A DNA stretch of 64,000 nucleotides from Nipponacmea schrenckii (lineage: Eukaryota > Mollusca > Gastropoda > Lottiidae): the NCBI GenBank assembly GCA_030562195.1, contig CM060202.1, positions 11,656,001 to 11,720,000 on the forward strand, given 5' to 3'. Positions 22,320 to 34,799 of this stretch are shown in pieces. How positions within the stretch are numbered: the stretch's first letter is position 1; the number at the start of each line of letters is the position of its first letter. Below the pieces are notes generated by a model. That model did not search any database. It was not told the DNA's origin and worked only from the letters and a program-made list of their open reading frames with translations. Position numbers and translations under genes: made by a program.

Positions 22320-24550
22320 CCACCATGATCATAACGAGTTTTGGAAGAATGTAGAAGACTGAATCACTCACGCCACACTATCCAGGGCCGAGTTTCACCG
22401 CCATGACATTCGTTCCGACCAGATCGTACGATTTCTCAAACCACCACCAAACCAACAGTTTTCTAAATCATCCAATTGATTCTAAATCCACTACCAACGA
22501 CCACCAAAGTGCAACTACCTAGTTTGCGATATCAGCAATTGCTGGAAGCGAACGTTAACTCGCCATTTACCTACCTACCTACCATCACTGACTTCCGGTT
22601 TTGTTTAACGGCATTGTCTAAGGTGAAACATTCATTCTGGAACTCACTATCATAGTTGCAGACACAAAAGCCAATAACAAATATCATAACGTCACCAAAT
22701 GTCATTGATTTCTTAAATTATAAGCATTAAATCTCACCAGCCAAACCGCGCACCAAACTGAGCAAACCGGAAGTTAATAATTTCAAACTGTCATATTATA
22801 GACATGAAATGATTGATTTTGGACGTATAATCGATGTCATCAACCATATGGAATGAACCACATCCAAATATAACGAATAGTCAGTCCTCGATTCTTTTTT
22901 GCAAACAATACCTTTTTCGTGCAACACCCAATTGGGCAGATAATGGAATTGACTTCTATTTGACTGTGATTAAAGCTGAAATACATTATTTTCTAATATG
23001 ACTGTATACCATTAAGGATTAAGGATTATTTCATATATAGTTATTGTTATGTTTAATATGGTACCGGACACTGAATATTATCAATAATTATTAGTTTCAC
23101 TATGTTCTCTCATATTTTAAACTACATTAGTAAAATGAAATGAGATGGGGATTAAACAGCTTGATACACCATTTCACTCTTATTATTAATATATTGGGAA
23201 TATGATATCACTGCGGTGCCATGTAATATGATGATATATCTTGCTGTTAAAAGGATGAGAGCCTACTCCTGACAGTTTTGGGCCTTTGGAAAGTTATTTC
23301 CCAAAGCATTTTGCTTTTGTCGTTTCAATTTACTGATTGATCATCGTTACTTAGTTTCGGTGCAAGGTGCTTAAGAATCAGTTTACAGATGATATATTAT
23401 TATGATATTCTATGTAAAACGTAATTTACTTTTGAACATAATAACCCCTTTCATTTCAAAACTGCTTAAACCCTGATCCAGTGCCTACTTCGAAAAGTAA
23501 CTTGCTACTTTTCAACAACCCAATCCCCTAGCAGAATCGCTTTTTTTCAAGTTTCTCATATTTGCACATCTGGTCAATTTCATGTTTCCCTGCAATTTTT
23601 CACTTTTGGTTAGGCCAATTGTTACGAGTGGTATGGTTGGACTGTACCACGCCTAATGACATTGTTTTTGCGGGTTTTTAATCTCTTGTTCAAGATAGAT
23701 CTGTTGAATGATGTTTTTTGGTTGTGCATTTGTTTTGCAGTATATTAGAATTGTATCAATAAATACAATACCTTCACCATTGGAGATTCAGTTTGATGCG
23801 GTTTTAATATCAAGCTGTCTTTATTAGCCTTCAGCATCAAAGGACTTGGGTTTAATGTTGAACTATCACCATGGTTAGAGAACAGATTAAAGAAAATATT
23901 GACTCTAAAAAAACATCTTAATATTAACTATTTAATCCATTAGTCGAATAATGTTGAAAGAAAATCGGAAACCGTCAGTGTTAAATACATTACAGCAATT
24001 CTCGCCGTTTTAAGTGACGCCTTAGTTGTTTGTTTTCAAGGTAATACCCTTTCAACTGGCACTTAACTCATCGCTTTTGTTCTTTTTGATCTTCTTCCAA
24101 AACAACATAGGATGTAAAGTTCCATAACTCTTTATTTAATTAAGTTTCATATTGGTAATTTTTTGTTTAAAATGAATAATTTCGTTTGAATTTGAAAAAA
24201 AGGGGGTAACTATAAATTTTGAATATACATGTAACACATTGTTTTAAAGCAACTATTAGCTGAAAGTTAACCGTTATTAATAGATTGTTTCAATAACAGA
24301 AAGTATGTGTTACATTTTCAATAAAATCTCGATTTGATTTTTTTTCTTTTATATTGAAACGAATAGTTCAATGAAAATTACATTCTGACTATAGGAAACG
24401 GCCATTCAAGCAAGTAAAGGTCTCTGAAGCTTTGAACTTCCATATCAGTTGTTTGAAGTCTTGGCTCTGAGCTTGAATCCACTTTATCTAAAGGAACATG
24501 AAGTAAATGTTAGCAAGAATCTTTTGATTTTTTTGTTCATTATCTTGCTG
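22320..24550. other. Intergenic, no gene seen
   Basis: No open frame with exon-like borders or family motifs. A small hairpin, GAAAAGTA-ACTTGC-TACTTTTC, is at about 23493-23514. Confidence 0.5.
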
Positions 24551-24717
24551 TAATTGACATGTGGAAATGTATGCATTTTATGATGCCTTCAACATCTAGG
24601 TCACCAAAACCACATAATCGGTGTCAATTTACACTGGTTAACAATGTTGATTGGAAAAAATTCATATTTCGTTGGAATACATTTCGAGGAGGGCGAACAG
24701 ATACAAAAATAGTGGAC

Positions 24718-24828
24718 ATTCTCTTGCATAATAAAAAACAATGGTCCGGTCGTGGTAAACTTAAAAGTCCGACTTTTAATCTCCAAGTTTACCACGACCG
24801 GACCATTTTTCCTATTATTCAAGAGAAT
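24718..24828. repeat. Long fold-back (inverted repeat), ~45-bp arms
   Basis: The left arm (24718-24762) carries ATTCTCTTG, ATAATA and ATGGTCCGGTCGTGGTAAAC; the right arm (24785-24828) carries their inverse complement, with 22 consecutive paired bases next to a 22-nt loop. The loop itself contains AAAAGTCCGACTTTT, a further small palindrome. It fits a fold-back MITE; an RNA hairpin is the alternative. Confidence 0.9.
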
Positions 24829-24942
24829 CTCTACTATTTAAAAGACACAATATATCAAATATCTTGTTTATTTCAACAAAACAACATTTAAATTCCCGAT
24901 AGTTCGGAAAAAAGCAGAAAGGCAAGGACACGGGATTTGATA

Positions 24943-24960
24943 GTATATATATATATATAA
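24943..24960. repeat. (TA)n microsatellite
   Basis: Uninterrupted TATATATATATATATA. Confidence 0.9.
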
Positions 24961-25219
24961 CAACGTTATGTAATGCATCAATCCAGCATTTTTAATATTA
25001 AAATATTGCACACTAGAAATTAATCCAAATCGTGGACCATTTCAGAAATTAAACCCACTAGTCTGAATATTCGGATTATGAAATAAAAATATTGCACGAA
25101 AAATAACCTTAAATACAATTGCAAGAAACCAATATAAGCAAACATATTAATAGAATAATAACAATCAATAATAAAAACCAGAAGATAATAACAAATAATA
25201 TTTTGCAATCATAAACAAT

Positions 25220-26105
25220 CATTACAATTTGTGTGATTATCATACAAAAATATGTTCAATATATAATATTATGCTCAACAGTACGACGTATGACCATCTT
25301 GAGCAACGAATTGGTCATAACTCCTAGATATAAAATGAATAATGTTCCCAATCTTATAATTGCATTACATTGTTATACAATCATGACAATGAAGCATAAA
25401 AATCATGATCATAAATTCATAAGAATAACAAATAAATCAATAATTCAATTCATAAGTCATTCCAAAATATTGACGTAGTAAACGCCATGCACGAACATCA
25501 TCTACAATTAACAGTAAGACAAATCATGATCACATAAGTAATAATAACAATAAATTGTTGATCAGTTTACAATCATGATTATCCTTTTAGCTGAAAATAT
25601 ATGATTTATCATCAACATGAAACTATGAAATTACAGCAATTAAAGATCACACGACTTAGGTAGCCATTATAAAAGATGAATCAAATCATGATTCAATATC
25701 ATGATTTTTACAATCATAAACACATCAAATACATCAATTATATACCAGGAATATTATATAAATCCATGTTTTAAGCGATCGATCTTGATAAAAAAAATCA
25801 CTCTTGAGACAATATCACGATGACACAAAGATTTATCACGATACCTATTAAATGTTATCATGACTCAAAATCTAAAAATGTATAATGTTTTTATTATTAC
25901 TCATTACCATGATGATCATGATTATGATCATGAGCATATCATAACACGTATGATAATATAAACACGTGCACATAATATCCTGATAATAATCACGAAAAGA
26001 TATTCATGATCAAAATGTAATACAATAAAAAACACGCCATGAACTTGAACAAAACGATTCAGTTATGATCAATGATCACAAAATGAAATCACTTGTGATC
26101 CCATA
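25220..26105. repeat. AT-rich tract dense in TCATGA/GATCATG palindromes
   Basis: ATCATGAT, GATCATGA and related words recur many times, for example ATGATCATGATTATGATCAT near 25912. There is no fixed period and no coding frame. It may be a diverged short satellite. Confidence 0.6.
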
Positions 26106-29028
26106 TTTTAGTAATAAAAACTGCGCCCTTTGTATAATAACCATAAAGAAAGAAATCTACCTAGTTTCTCTACCCAAAGTTTCATAGAAATTTATGGTAT
26201 TTTCGACGTCGCTGGATTTAAAACTACATGGAAAAAAAATTATCAGAAGTAAGTCCAGTCCGTCATTAAAATTTCACCCAGACTCGGTCCAAAATCATTT
26301 AATAAATTGATATATAAACCATGAAGTAATAACACTTAATGTCATGACTACCAAGTAATTTATCTATTAGTAATATAAAGATGAAAAGTAAAAATAATGA
26401 TAATAATAATTTCAGATAAAGAAATAAATGAATAAATAATATAAACAGAATTAGTTTGGTAATAAATATCTCATTCTCTTTGTTCCCTACAAGGGTATAA
26501 ATTAATGAATCAACATCTTAACTCTAGAATAAAACTTTAAGGTTTCGATAGTTCATCCACTAATGACGTGGACATCACTTCAAGTGCTACTATATCAAGA
26601 AAAAATGATTGAAGCGAAGTAAAATAATCAGTCAGTCTTGAAGTTAATATTAGAATAGGTAGAACTTTGCATCAGCTTCCATCAACTTTATAGGATTCCT
26701 TTATTTCCAGGAATATTGTCGTCACCATTGTTAAAGAAGTGCACGAAATATGTCAGAAAAAACAAATATCATTTTGTTAGATGTAACATGAATAATGACG
26801 AATATATATTTTTTACTTGTCATTCATTTGTAAGATTTTATTTCTTGTGATTTTTTTGGTATTTTAATATCGTTCCTTTTAACTTTCAAAATAAGTAACG
26901 TAATTCAACAATAATTCAAAAAAACTGTTTCAAATGAATATTCTTGAAATTGAGACAGTTGGAAATCTAATTAAAAAATGTTTCAGTTACCATTTATGTT
27001 GCTTTTGATCGCATGCACTGAAAAGCGACCTATTTTCAGTTAAATAAGCAATATACACTTCAAAAAATTAGAATAAGTCTCATTGCACCTAAGAAAGGAA
27101 ACTCGCCTGATTTTGATATTACATGTAAGTCTCATTCCAATGAACACGCAGATCAAACGTTGTCCCTTCAATCGAAGATCAGGAACTTGTTTGAAAGCCC
27201 AAAACAGAACACGAGTTGTGCCCCATTTTATAAAATGTCATAAAACCACTTAATAAAGGAAATACCTTATTACGAAAAATCACACCTATTTGACGAGATT
27301 CGTCACTGAAAAAGTTAACGGACAAAACAACATTAATTCTTATATTCAAACAGCAAAATATCAAATTGATTGTGTTTCTGTACTATGAGATCCACAATAT
27401 ACAACGAAATATTGAGCGTTTATCTACTCTGGGAGCTAATACTTTTTGAGCTTTAGTCATATGGAGAGACATTTATAACCAAACAAGTGTATTTCACTAG
27501 AACACCCAATCTGAGTAAAGAATTAGTTCACCAAGGTCTCATAACACAACCATGGGCAAGAGTTTCGCATACAGATTGACACAGCAAACAGTTGGTATAT
27601 TCAATGTATGTTCTCCCTACCGGTAATGTTCAAGCCGAATATTGCACTAGCATTTACCCATATCCAAACAAACGACCAAATGCGTCCTCAAAATATTTCC
27701 AAATGATTCATAATCATTTTCGGAACCTAAGGCCGACATAAGTCATAAGTCATTAGTGTTACGTAAGCGTAGACGAATTTTAAGGACAAATAAATAACAT
27801 GTAATTGTATGAATAAGATAAATAAATTTTCCAGATGTTTGTTCATGGAGAAAGTAGTCGCTTTAGGATAGTCTAACACAGAGACTTCACCTCTCGCATC
27901 TGGAATCTCTTGATCTCAAATAAAAGCGAATTCGTTCACGTCAATCTGAACACTATACAGACGTGTTAATTTATCTTAAATAGTATTTTCCTATTATTTC
28001 CAACGCCTCTTTCAGAAGAATATTAACAAGGTTCATACTGTTAATGAGCCATTATGCCTGCAAGTCAATGATGGACGATATAATAGAACAAAGTCATATA
28101 CCGTAAATGATGCCACATTATATTCGCACGTTGCAATATCTCGGCGTTCCGTAGTAAAAATAATAGTTCTGGGCACTATTGAAATGAACATTAGCAATTT
28201 GACCACATATAGATCTACATTACTTATAATTCAGTCTTTATCTGACTTAAATGTCTACCTTTTAGTTTTTGTAACCTTTTTGGACTTACCCGCATCATTT
28301 TAAAAACGAACACTTCGCAATGTTGCACCAATCACTTGCACATACATGTATATACGTTTCATCAAATTGGCCTACAGAGGTGTATAGCCATGAATGCATT
28401 ACACCATGTTCTCCTGTATTCACTCGTCACTTTTTTAGTATGTAAGGGTTGATACCGACACACATTTTTTTAATATTCATTTCCTTAACAGATACACACT
28501 AACCGATAAAACTCGGCGTACTCTTTGTGAGCATAATTGTATAGTTCGGATTACATAAGGACATTTTGGCGCAATGGAAGCAACAAACCTATCACCTCTC
28601 GATGTTTCATTCATTTTAAGCAATATTGCTCTCCAACCCATCGTGGGCACAACGAATTTAATAAATATCAGCTATAAACACAGTTATAAACCAAGCCAAT
28701 AGGTGTCTTAACTGTTACAAAAAAGTAAAACACGCAAACATGTCATGTCGACAGCAAAATGGTCAAAGTTTTAAGAGAAATCTGTTCACATTTATGCCAG
28801 GTACAAGGTCTGCAAATTGTTCATGAAGCGTCCATGAAATATAATCTCATTGGCAAACCGTACACTTATTAATAACTATGGTGCACCATTATGTTTACAC
28901 GGTGTCATTTGAATTGATATCATTATACACGTAGTTTGATTCTGTAAAATTTCTGAGATCATCACACAAGAGAAATTTGAATTATTCTAAATATCAATTT
29001 ACCAGACATCACCCAGTCTTAAATTAAG
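26106..29028. other. Intergenic, downstream of the GPCR gene; nothing recognised
   Basis: Only short, stop-interrupted frames. TTTATT at 29029-29034 could be the reverse-strand poly(A) signal of the GPCR gene. Confidence 0.5.
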
Positions 29029-29645
29029 TTTATTTCTGACCCGATTTTCCGTAAATCAATAAATTACCAAGTAATCTATGCACTCTTAGAAGTTTTTCTG
29101 ATATATGCAACGTCATCAGCGTTACCAACAACATGACTTTATGTCCATCACATTCGTTCTTCGCCTTCGCGATTATGTTATAACCTTCAAGAAGAGCACT
29201 TCGCCCATATAGTTGATGAAACAATCTGAATGAAATCACAACGATTATAGGGTATAAGTTAACGCAGTTGTTGTACCAATATCCGATGTACCAGTGAAAC
29301 GGTTCATTGAATTTTTTGCTCAGGTTGAATTCGAAAGACATTGTTCAAATACTTTCAAGTAATAACGTTACTGACAAATTATAGTCTAATTTCACCTTTA
29401 AATATCTTTTCAACAGAGTTATCAACGTTACCATGGCAATACACGAATTATCAAATTCACATTGCTTCCACCACCTACGGAATACTTTTTTTACAGCGGT
29501 CACAAAACGCACAACATGTCCGACACCTCAAAATAAAATTGTAAAGTGTTCATTTGCAAAACATTGACTGTACACTGAAACACTTACGTGTTCAGATGGC
29601 CAACCGGAAGAAGCATCATGACCTATCACAGGAAAATAACATGAT

Positions 29646-30791
29646 TTACAAGGCGGTTTCATTTCCATGAGTTGTTATAGTGGTCTTCCCGTTTTCGGTT
29701 CCAGTAGGTAAAGTCATATAGGCAGAATATTCGCGATCCATCGGCGCTTGACCACCAACAAACAATCGCTTAAAAGTTTCTCTGAATTGTTTGCTCATGC
29801 CACAATAAATAAAGAAATTGAACGGATAACTTAATAAAATGAAGAGATTTGAAAATATAGATAATATTTGGAAAGTTTCTTTGCTTATAATATGTACTTC
29901 AAAAGTATTAGAAACAATGAGTAAGATCATAATGATACCGAGTGGAAACTCAACCAACAAAAATAACCCAACTACGGCAACCAACATCAACGTGGTGCAG
30001 TTACTGTCTTTCAGTTTTTTAGATTCACTCTTTTTATTCTGGCGTAGTAACTGCATGCGACGTACTTGAGCTACACGCATTGCGTAGATTAAAAGTGCGT
30101 TCATAACTACTAAAAATATACACGGGATTAAATGAATAAATAAAACACGAAACCAGTAATATATACTCATATATAAAATATTCGCCATGGCCCAGTCCTC
30201 GTGTACTTCTACACATCCAATAACAGTCCGATTTTCATACATGGCAGACTCCACAGCTACGGGCACGAAAAACGAATCGAAAAATCTAGTACACTGGCTT
30301 AAAATAGCCACAATATAAATAGCTATAGTTCCTTTGATAGCGTTCGGTATCGTACACCACGTACGTGCCTTAAACGAGTGACATACGTAGATGTAACGTT
30401 GGATCGCTAATGCCATTGTCAACCATATTGACGCAGTATGAAATATAGTCGGTAAATGCTCCGCTAGATATTTGTAAGCATTACACCAACTATAAGGCGT
30501 AAACTCCCTTAAACGATCCGTCGCAAAAAATTCTAAGAAAATGGGCAACGGGAAAACACCGGTCAACATATCTGATATTGCCATTCCCACCAGTAAGGTG
30601 TTGGTCGGAGATCTCATGTTCCGTTTTAGCAGAACAATACACACCATTGAATTGTTTATGATGGTAAGAAACACTAAAATGGGTGAAATATACCCATTTA
30701 TAATCACAGAATAATTCTCCGGGAATTTATCAAGTATATGCATTGGTGTCGGAGGCACCATAGCCATGGTGGAATTATTAGAAGGAAACAT
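29646..30791 (-). CDS. Sex peptide / myoinhibitory peptide receptor-like class A GPCR, 381 aa, intronless coding region
   Basis: Seven-transmembrane neuropeptide receptor at the plasma membrane. N-glycosylation sites lie in the N-terminus (N6, N26) and in extracellular loop 2 (N187). Landmarks: N47 in TM1, D74 in TM2 (LLVGMAISDMLTG), C103 and C193 for the conserved disulfide, TM3 ending AIQRYIYVCH (131-133 QRY in place of D/E-R-Y), then KARTWCTIP in loop 2, which is the signature that points to the sex peptide receptor family. TM6 has FLLVEFPLGI (P283) in place of C-W-x-P, and TM7 has SYPFNFFIY (321-329) in place of NPxxY; both are as I know them for this family. The C-terminus carries FRETFKRLF (helix 8) and a Thr/Ser-rich tail. 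In protostomes these receptors respond to myoinhibitory (allatostatin-B) peptides, so that is the expected ligand. The start at 30791 is the first in-frame ATG of the open frame; upstream non-coding exons cannot be seen. Confidence 0.93.
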   Translation of the reverse strand: MFPSNNSTMAMVPPTPMHILDKFPENYSVIINGYISPILVFLTIINNSMVCIVLLKRNMRSPTNTLLVGMAISDMLTGVFPLPIFLEFFATDRLREFTPYSWCNAYKYLAEHLPTIFHTASIWLTMALAIQRYIYVCHSFKARTWCTIPNAIKGTIAIYIVAILSQCTRFFDSFFVPVAVESAMYENRTVIGCVEVHEDWAMANILYMSIYYWFRVLFIHLIPCIFLVVMNALLIYAMRVAQVRRMQLLRQNKKSESKKLKDSNCTTLMLVAVVGLFLLVEFPLGIIMILLIVSNTFEVHIISKETFQILSIFSNLFILLSYPFNFFIYCGMSKQFRETFKRLFVGGQAPMDREYSAYMTLPTGTENGKTTITTHGNETAL

Positions 30792-32310
30792 TGGTCAATT
30801 TATTGCCATTTCCGCTCACAATACAAATTCTTATACCATTTTAGTAGGCGGTTTTAAAACGTTTTCCGGAACAGTAATTCAAGTCTTGTTGCTTCTTGTG
30901 GAACAGTCACAAATTCTGAAATGTCGCTTATATGTTTCAGTTTTATCTAAAATAAGTCAATGCTTCGTTATAATCCGATTGTTTTTTAAATCCAGCACAG
31001 ATATTAAGTCACACATTCCAGCACGATATCCACAATATATTACCGTTTTTATTAAGTCAGGTAAAACCTGATCAATAGCTTGAGTAAATCCCAAATCGCG
31101 ACGTTATTTTGGTTTCACGGTAACTGTACTATTTCTACGTTTGCAGAATGTTATTAATTTCTGTAGTCATACGGATATGTTGGGCGTTGATGTGCAAGCT
31201 TGATGCTTGCGATGCGATTTAAGAAAACAACACCGTATATCCATGGTTTGGAATTTGGGCAGTTATGTATCACATCTAACTGTAGTTTGTACAATTATTG
31301 TTGGCATTAAACATTTCTGGCACTTTATTATAAAAATCAAAAAGTCTCCAACTACAAAAACTTAAGTTAAATAAATGTTTTAAGTTCAAAGTCAAATGAT
31401 ATCATCTAATTATGATTGATTATAGGCCTAATGTACTCTTCTTCTTTCCAAGTTGTTTCAAAAGGTTACAGACAAATAGACGTAAGCATAAAATGGCATT
31501 GCTTTCTTCAACTTTTTATAAAGTTCTATCAAGGGCAGTCAATGGTTAAGTAAATCGCAAAAGGTCGAAGAGCTGCACGTTTTCCGATATTTCCAGACAC
31601 AAATTACATAAAGTTATTTTTTTGAAACGCAGTCAAGTCGAAACGGCACGCTATAAATCTTTATCACACGTCAACCTTTTCTATTCTGGTTGAACGACTA
31701 AATTCTTTCTAAAAATAGGTAATTGGCAGTAATGGGCTTTTGTCTAGAAAAATATAATCCAAAAGTTAGTATTACTGCTCCCATAAAGTTGTTTCTTGAC
31801 AGGTTTCGATCGCTACAAGATTCACTTTTTGTCTTGAAATTAACGCTTAATGTACACGTGCATTAGTCCAAGAGCATCATGAAAATCATACAACAAAGGC
31901 TTTATATTTCACAATTTGTGTCTTAAATTTCAAAAGACACAGGTCGCACAAATGACGACAGCTAATTCGACGAGTAATTTCACGAAAATTTCCAAGTAGA
32001 TGAGAATGGGATTTAAGTCAACTTGATAACGTCATAATGTCTACTACTTCTGTTGAAATGGTGACTACAGATTAGACCTATTATCAGCCAAGTAGAATGT
32101 AAGTTAGTTTCACAATGTCTACCTAGCTAATAGACAGTTATAAACTTTAAACTATTAGTTCGACCACACTTCCTAATTATCTTCTATCTATCAACTTTCT
32201 ATCTTATTTGTTCCAATGACCTGTTATCACCATTTCTCAATCTTTGCTTTTATTAATGGACAACCGCCGACTTCATCTATAAGAACCTTACAATCCGTTT
32301 GAGACAATGT
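30792..32310. other. Upstream of the GPCR gene, presumptive 5' UTR/promoter region
   Basis: No protein motif. No TATA box at a convincing place on the minus strand. Confidence 0.4.
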
Positions 32311-32334
32311 ATATCATTCCTCGAGGAATGATAT
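32311..32334. repeat. Perfect 24-bp palindrome
   Basis: ATATCATTCCTC is followed at once by its exact inverse complement, with no spacer and an XhoI-type CTCGAG centre. Confidence 0.97.
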
Positions 32335-34000
32335 GTTTCGATCGAACAGGTTCAGAATTATCTTATTGTTTCGGTTCAACAGCATAATATTCAAAAGACA
32401 ATGTGATTCAATTGGTTACAAAAGTCATATACATATTCGCATTATGACTTCGCACAAAACAAATGTATATGTTAATATATTAATGAGTACATCAAAACCT
32501 AACGTAATTGTTGTCGCAGCTGATCAATGAATTGCGTTTAGTTTTCAGTTTCTATAACACTATATCGCTAATGAACACTTTTATCACTGCACAGTTGAGA
32601 ACAATCTAATGATGCGAAAAAGTCGAACCATTTAAAATCCATATTCCACTATACTTTTATTATCTGTAATAAGTATTTAGTTTCATTTCATCTTAACAAC
32701 AAAACCAACACAATACTATGTTTAATAAAACACATTCTTTCAAGACTCAAAAAGTATTTGCCGACTTCTTTTTTCAATCACTTTGTCATTTATGTAGAGC
32801 TTTGTTCTCAGCATGGATTCTTAATTCAGCCAGTTTTATGAGCTATTTTAAGAAAGCGTTGTCATCTGGTACAACAGCAACCGTACTACTTTTAATAAAA
32901 CTTTTCCGGTATCTAAGATATTTCGTGAAACAGTTGATTTATGGAATCTAAGTCTAAAATCTCGCCTCATTCAAGTTAATTTACACTGTAGAAGACAGGT
33001 ACCCTAGTTCAATGTATCAACCTGATTTATGAAATCAATGCCTCCGATCTAAATTACAGTGAGTATTGACCGCTCTCACTTGTCACATTCTTCCCATTCT
33101 TTAAAAGTCACAATGATGGAAAATATAGCCTATCACCTGTTTATTAAACGATTGATTCTTAAGTTTTCTAAAAACTTAATATTGTATATTCAATCTGTTG
33201 GGGAAATCAATGATGTGGCAAGAGAAACTCACGGGAAAGAAGTAAACCGGAAGTTACCAATCAACCTGCAATGCTGTTTCAAAATGCTCGCGAAAGTAAC
33301 CAAAATATTGTCAGACGATTTCCGTTGGAACAACTTTTAAAATTGTTTTGAAATGTTCATCGACATTTTCCCGTGGAATTCACTTGCGAGATAATTAATG
33401 CAGTCCCATTTCCGTCCAACTAGTCTAGTTGTCACTATCGTTTTTTCACAACAAATCACGCGAGATTAATTATTCTTAAATTACTTTAAGCTCGATGATG
33501 TAGAAAATTTAAATTGTCTCTTCTTCTTCAAATCGCGATCTAAAGTAGGTAAATTATCTTCTTGTCTTCCACTTTTCAGTGTCTGAAGGTATAATAGTTA
33601 ATAATGTAATATCACAAGAATTCATCGGCTCACTTCAAAATTTCACCTGAAAAGAGAAAAGAGAATGTAATGAGACGAAGACTGGATACTATGCTATAAA
33701 AAGATGGAAGCAATAAAGAACAGCTGATCCTGGTTTAAATCACGTCCTACCCTATAATTTGAACGACAATCTGGGACGTTTTACGACTTAATCAATGACC
33801 TACTAGACATTTTCTTACCAAGTATCCTTTTGTGCTCCAATACAACGAAAAACGATGAGACTCAATGTAAATAGTGCCACCACCAGCAATTCGTAAGAAG
33901 GGTTGAAATAAAAATCAGTAATTTTTGTTTTTTGGGCGATAATATGTAAAGAGGTACTTAGGAATTACAATAATCGCATCACGTGTTTTTTTAAATACCC
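32335..34000. other. Intergenic, no gene seen
   Basis: Short frames at 32718-32951 and 33059-33340 have no motif, no splice context and no codon bias; I do not call them genes. Confidence 0.5.
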
Positions 34001-34028
34001 CCCCCCCCCCAAAAAAAAACAAAAACAA
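33998..34028 (+). repeat. Poly-C / poly-A homopolymer pair
   Basis: Fourteen or so C residues followed by nine A and an A-rich tail. Length is likely to be unreliable in the assembly. Confidence 0.9.
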
Positions 34029-34039
34029 AGTGAGAGATA

Positions 34040-34170
34040 ACAATATTTTCGTTATTGGGATAACACTTTCTTGGTAAAGCACAGATTCTCATGCCGAAAA
34101 TTGGCTGAGACCCGAGCACGAGAATCTGTGCTATACCAAGAAAGTGTTTTCCCAATAACGAAAATATTGT
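34040..34170. repeat. Long fold-back element with 51-bp arms
   Basis: Arms 34040-34090 and 34120-34170 are inverse complements at 49 of 51 positions (outer end ACAATATTTTCGTTATTGGG, inner end GCACAGATTCTC), separated by 29 nt that can pair further (CTCATGCC / GAGCACGAG). It codes for nothing. Most likely a fold-back MITE. Confidence 0.95.
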
Positions 34171-34487
34171 TGCAACACCACCTTCTAAATGACATTAAAT
34201 CATCTAAAGTGTGAGAAAGTGTTGATAATAGATCTGTCACGTTGCTATACAAATTTTTCCATATTTATAACAAGATGGACAATACTCGAATGTTGTTATT
34301 GTAATAATTAATGAAACGTTAGGCCTATTGTCGAAAAATACCCAGTAAGTAAATCGAGAAATTTTGAGGATATTATCCTGTATTTTATTTAGGGGATCAG
34401 CTACTGTTTTCAAATAAATCACAAATCCCAATATATACTCAAGAGACAGAAGAATTAAATATGAAATTATGAAATTATTTTCGTGGG

Positions 34488-34797
34488 GTTCTATAGCACA
34501 GCGGTTAGAGCGTTGACGTCATTTGCTTGGATACGTTGAAAATGTCGGACTTGAGTTCTAATCTCGATCGGATTGTGAAAGTCCGATGACCTTGAATAAG
34601 TCATCTTCACTCACAATTCCAGTCCACCCAGCTATAAATGGGTACGGATAATCCGGGAAAGATCAATGCCAAGAGGTTTGGCCAAGGATCAGCTGGTAGA
34701 AAGGATCCCTGTCACGGCGGACTTGTGAACCTAAGTTGTTATCCTTGTAAAATATAGTTGTTTCTTTCTTTTTTTTTCTTTTCTTTTCTTTGATAAG
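34488..34797 (+). mobile_element. tRNA-derived SINE
   Basis: A tRNA-like head with A box TAGCACAGCGGTTAGAGCG (~34493) and B box TTGAGTTCTAATC (~34551), then a body containing the hairpin ACCCAGCTATAAATGGGTAC (~34627) and AATCCGGGAAAGATC, ending in a T-rich (TTTCTTT)n tail. The tRNA part is too changed to be a working tRNA gene: the anticodon arm is disrupted. The body resembles what I know of molluscan SINE central domains; a database search would settle the family. Confidence 0.8.
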
Positions 34798-34799
34798 AG

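Noticed and set aside
29030..29341. 103-codon minus-strand frame downstream of the GPCR
   Set aside because: Lies in the probable 3' UTR, shows no family motif and no codon bias.
34488..34575. Functional tRNA gene
   Set aside because: A and B boxes are recognisable but the anticodon stem and acceptor pairing do not form; it continues into a SINE body.
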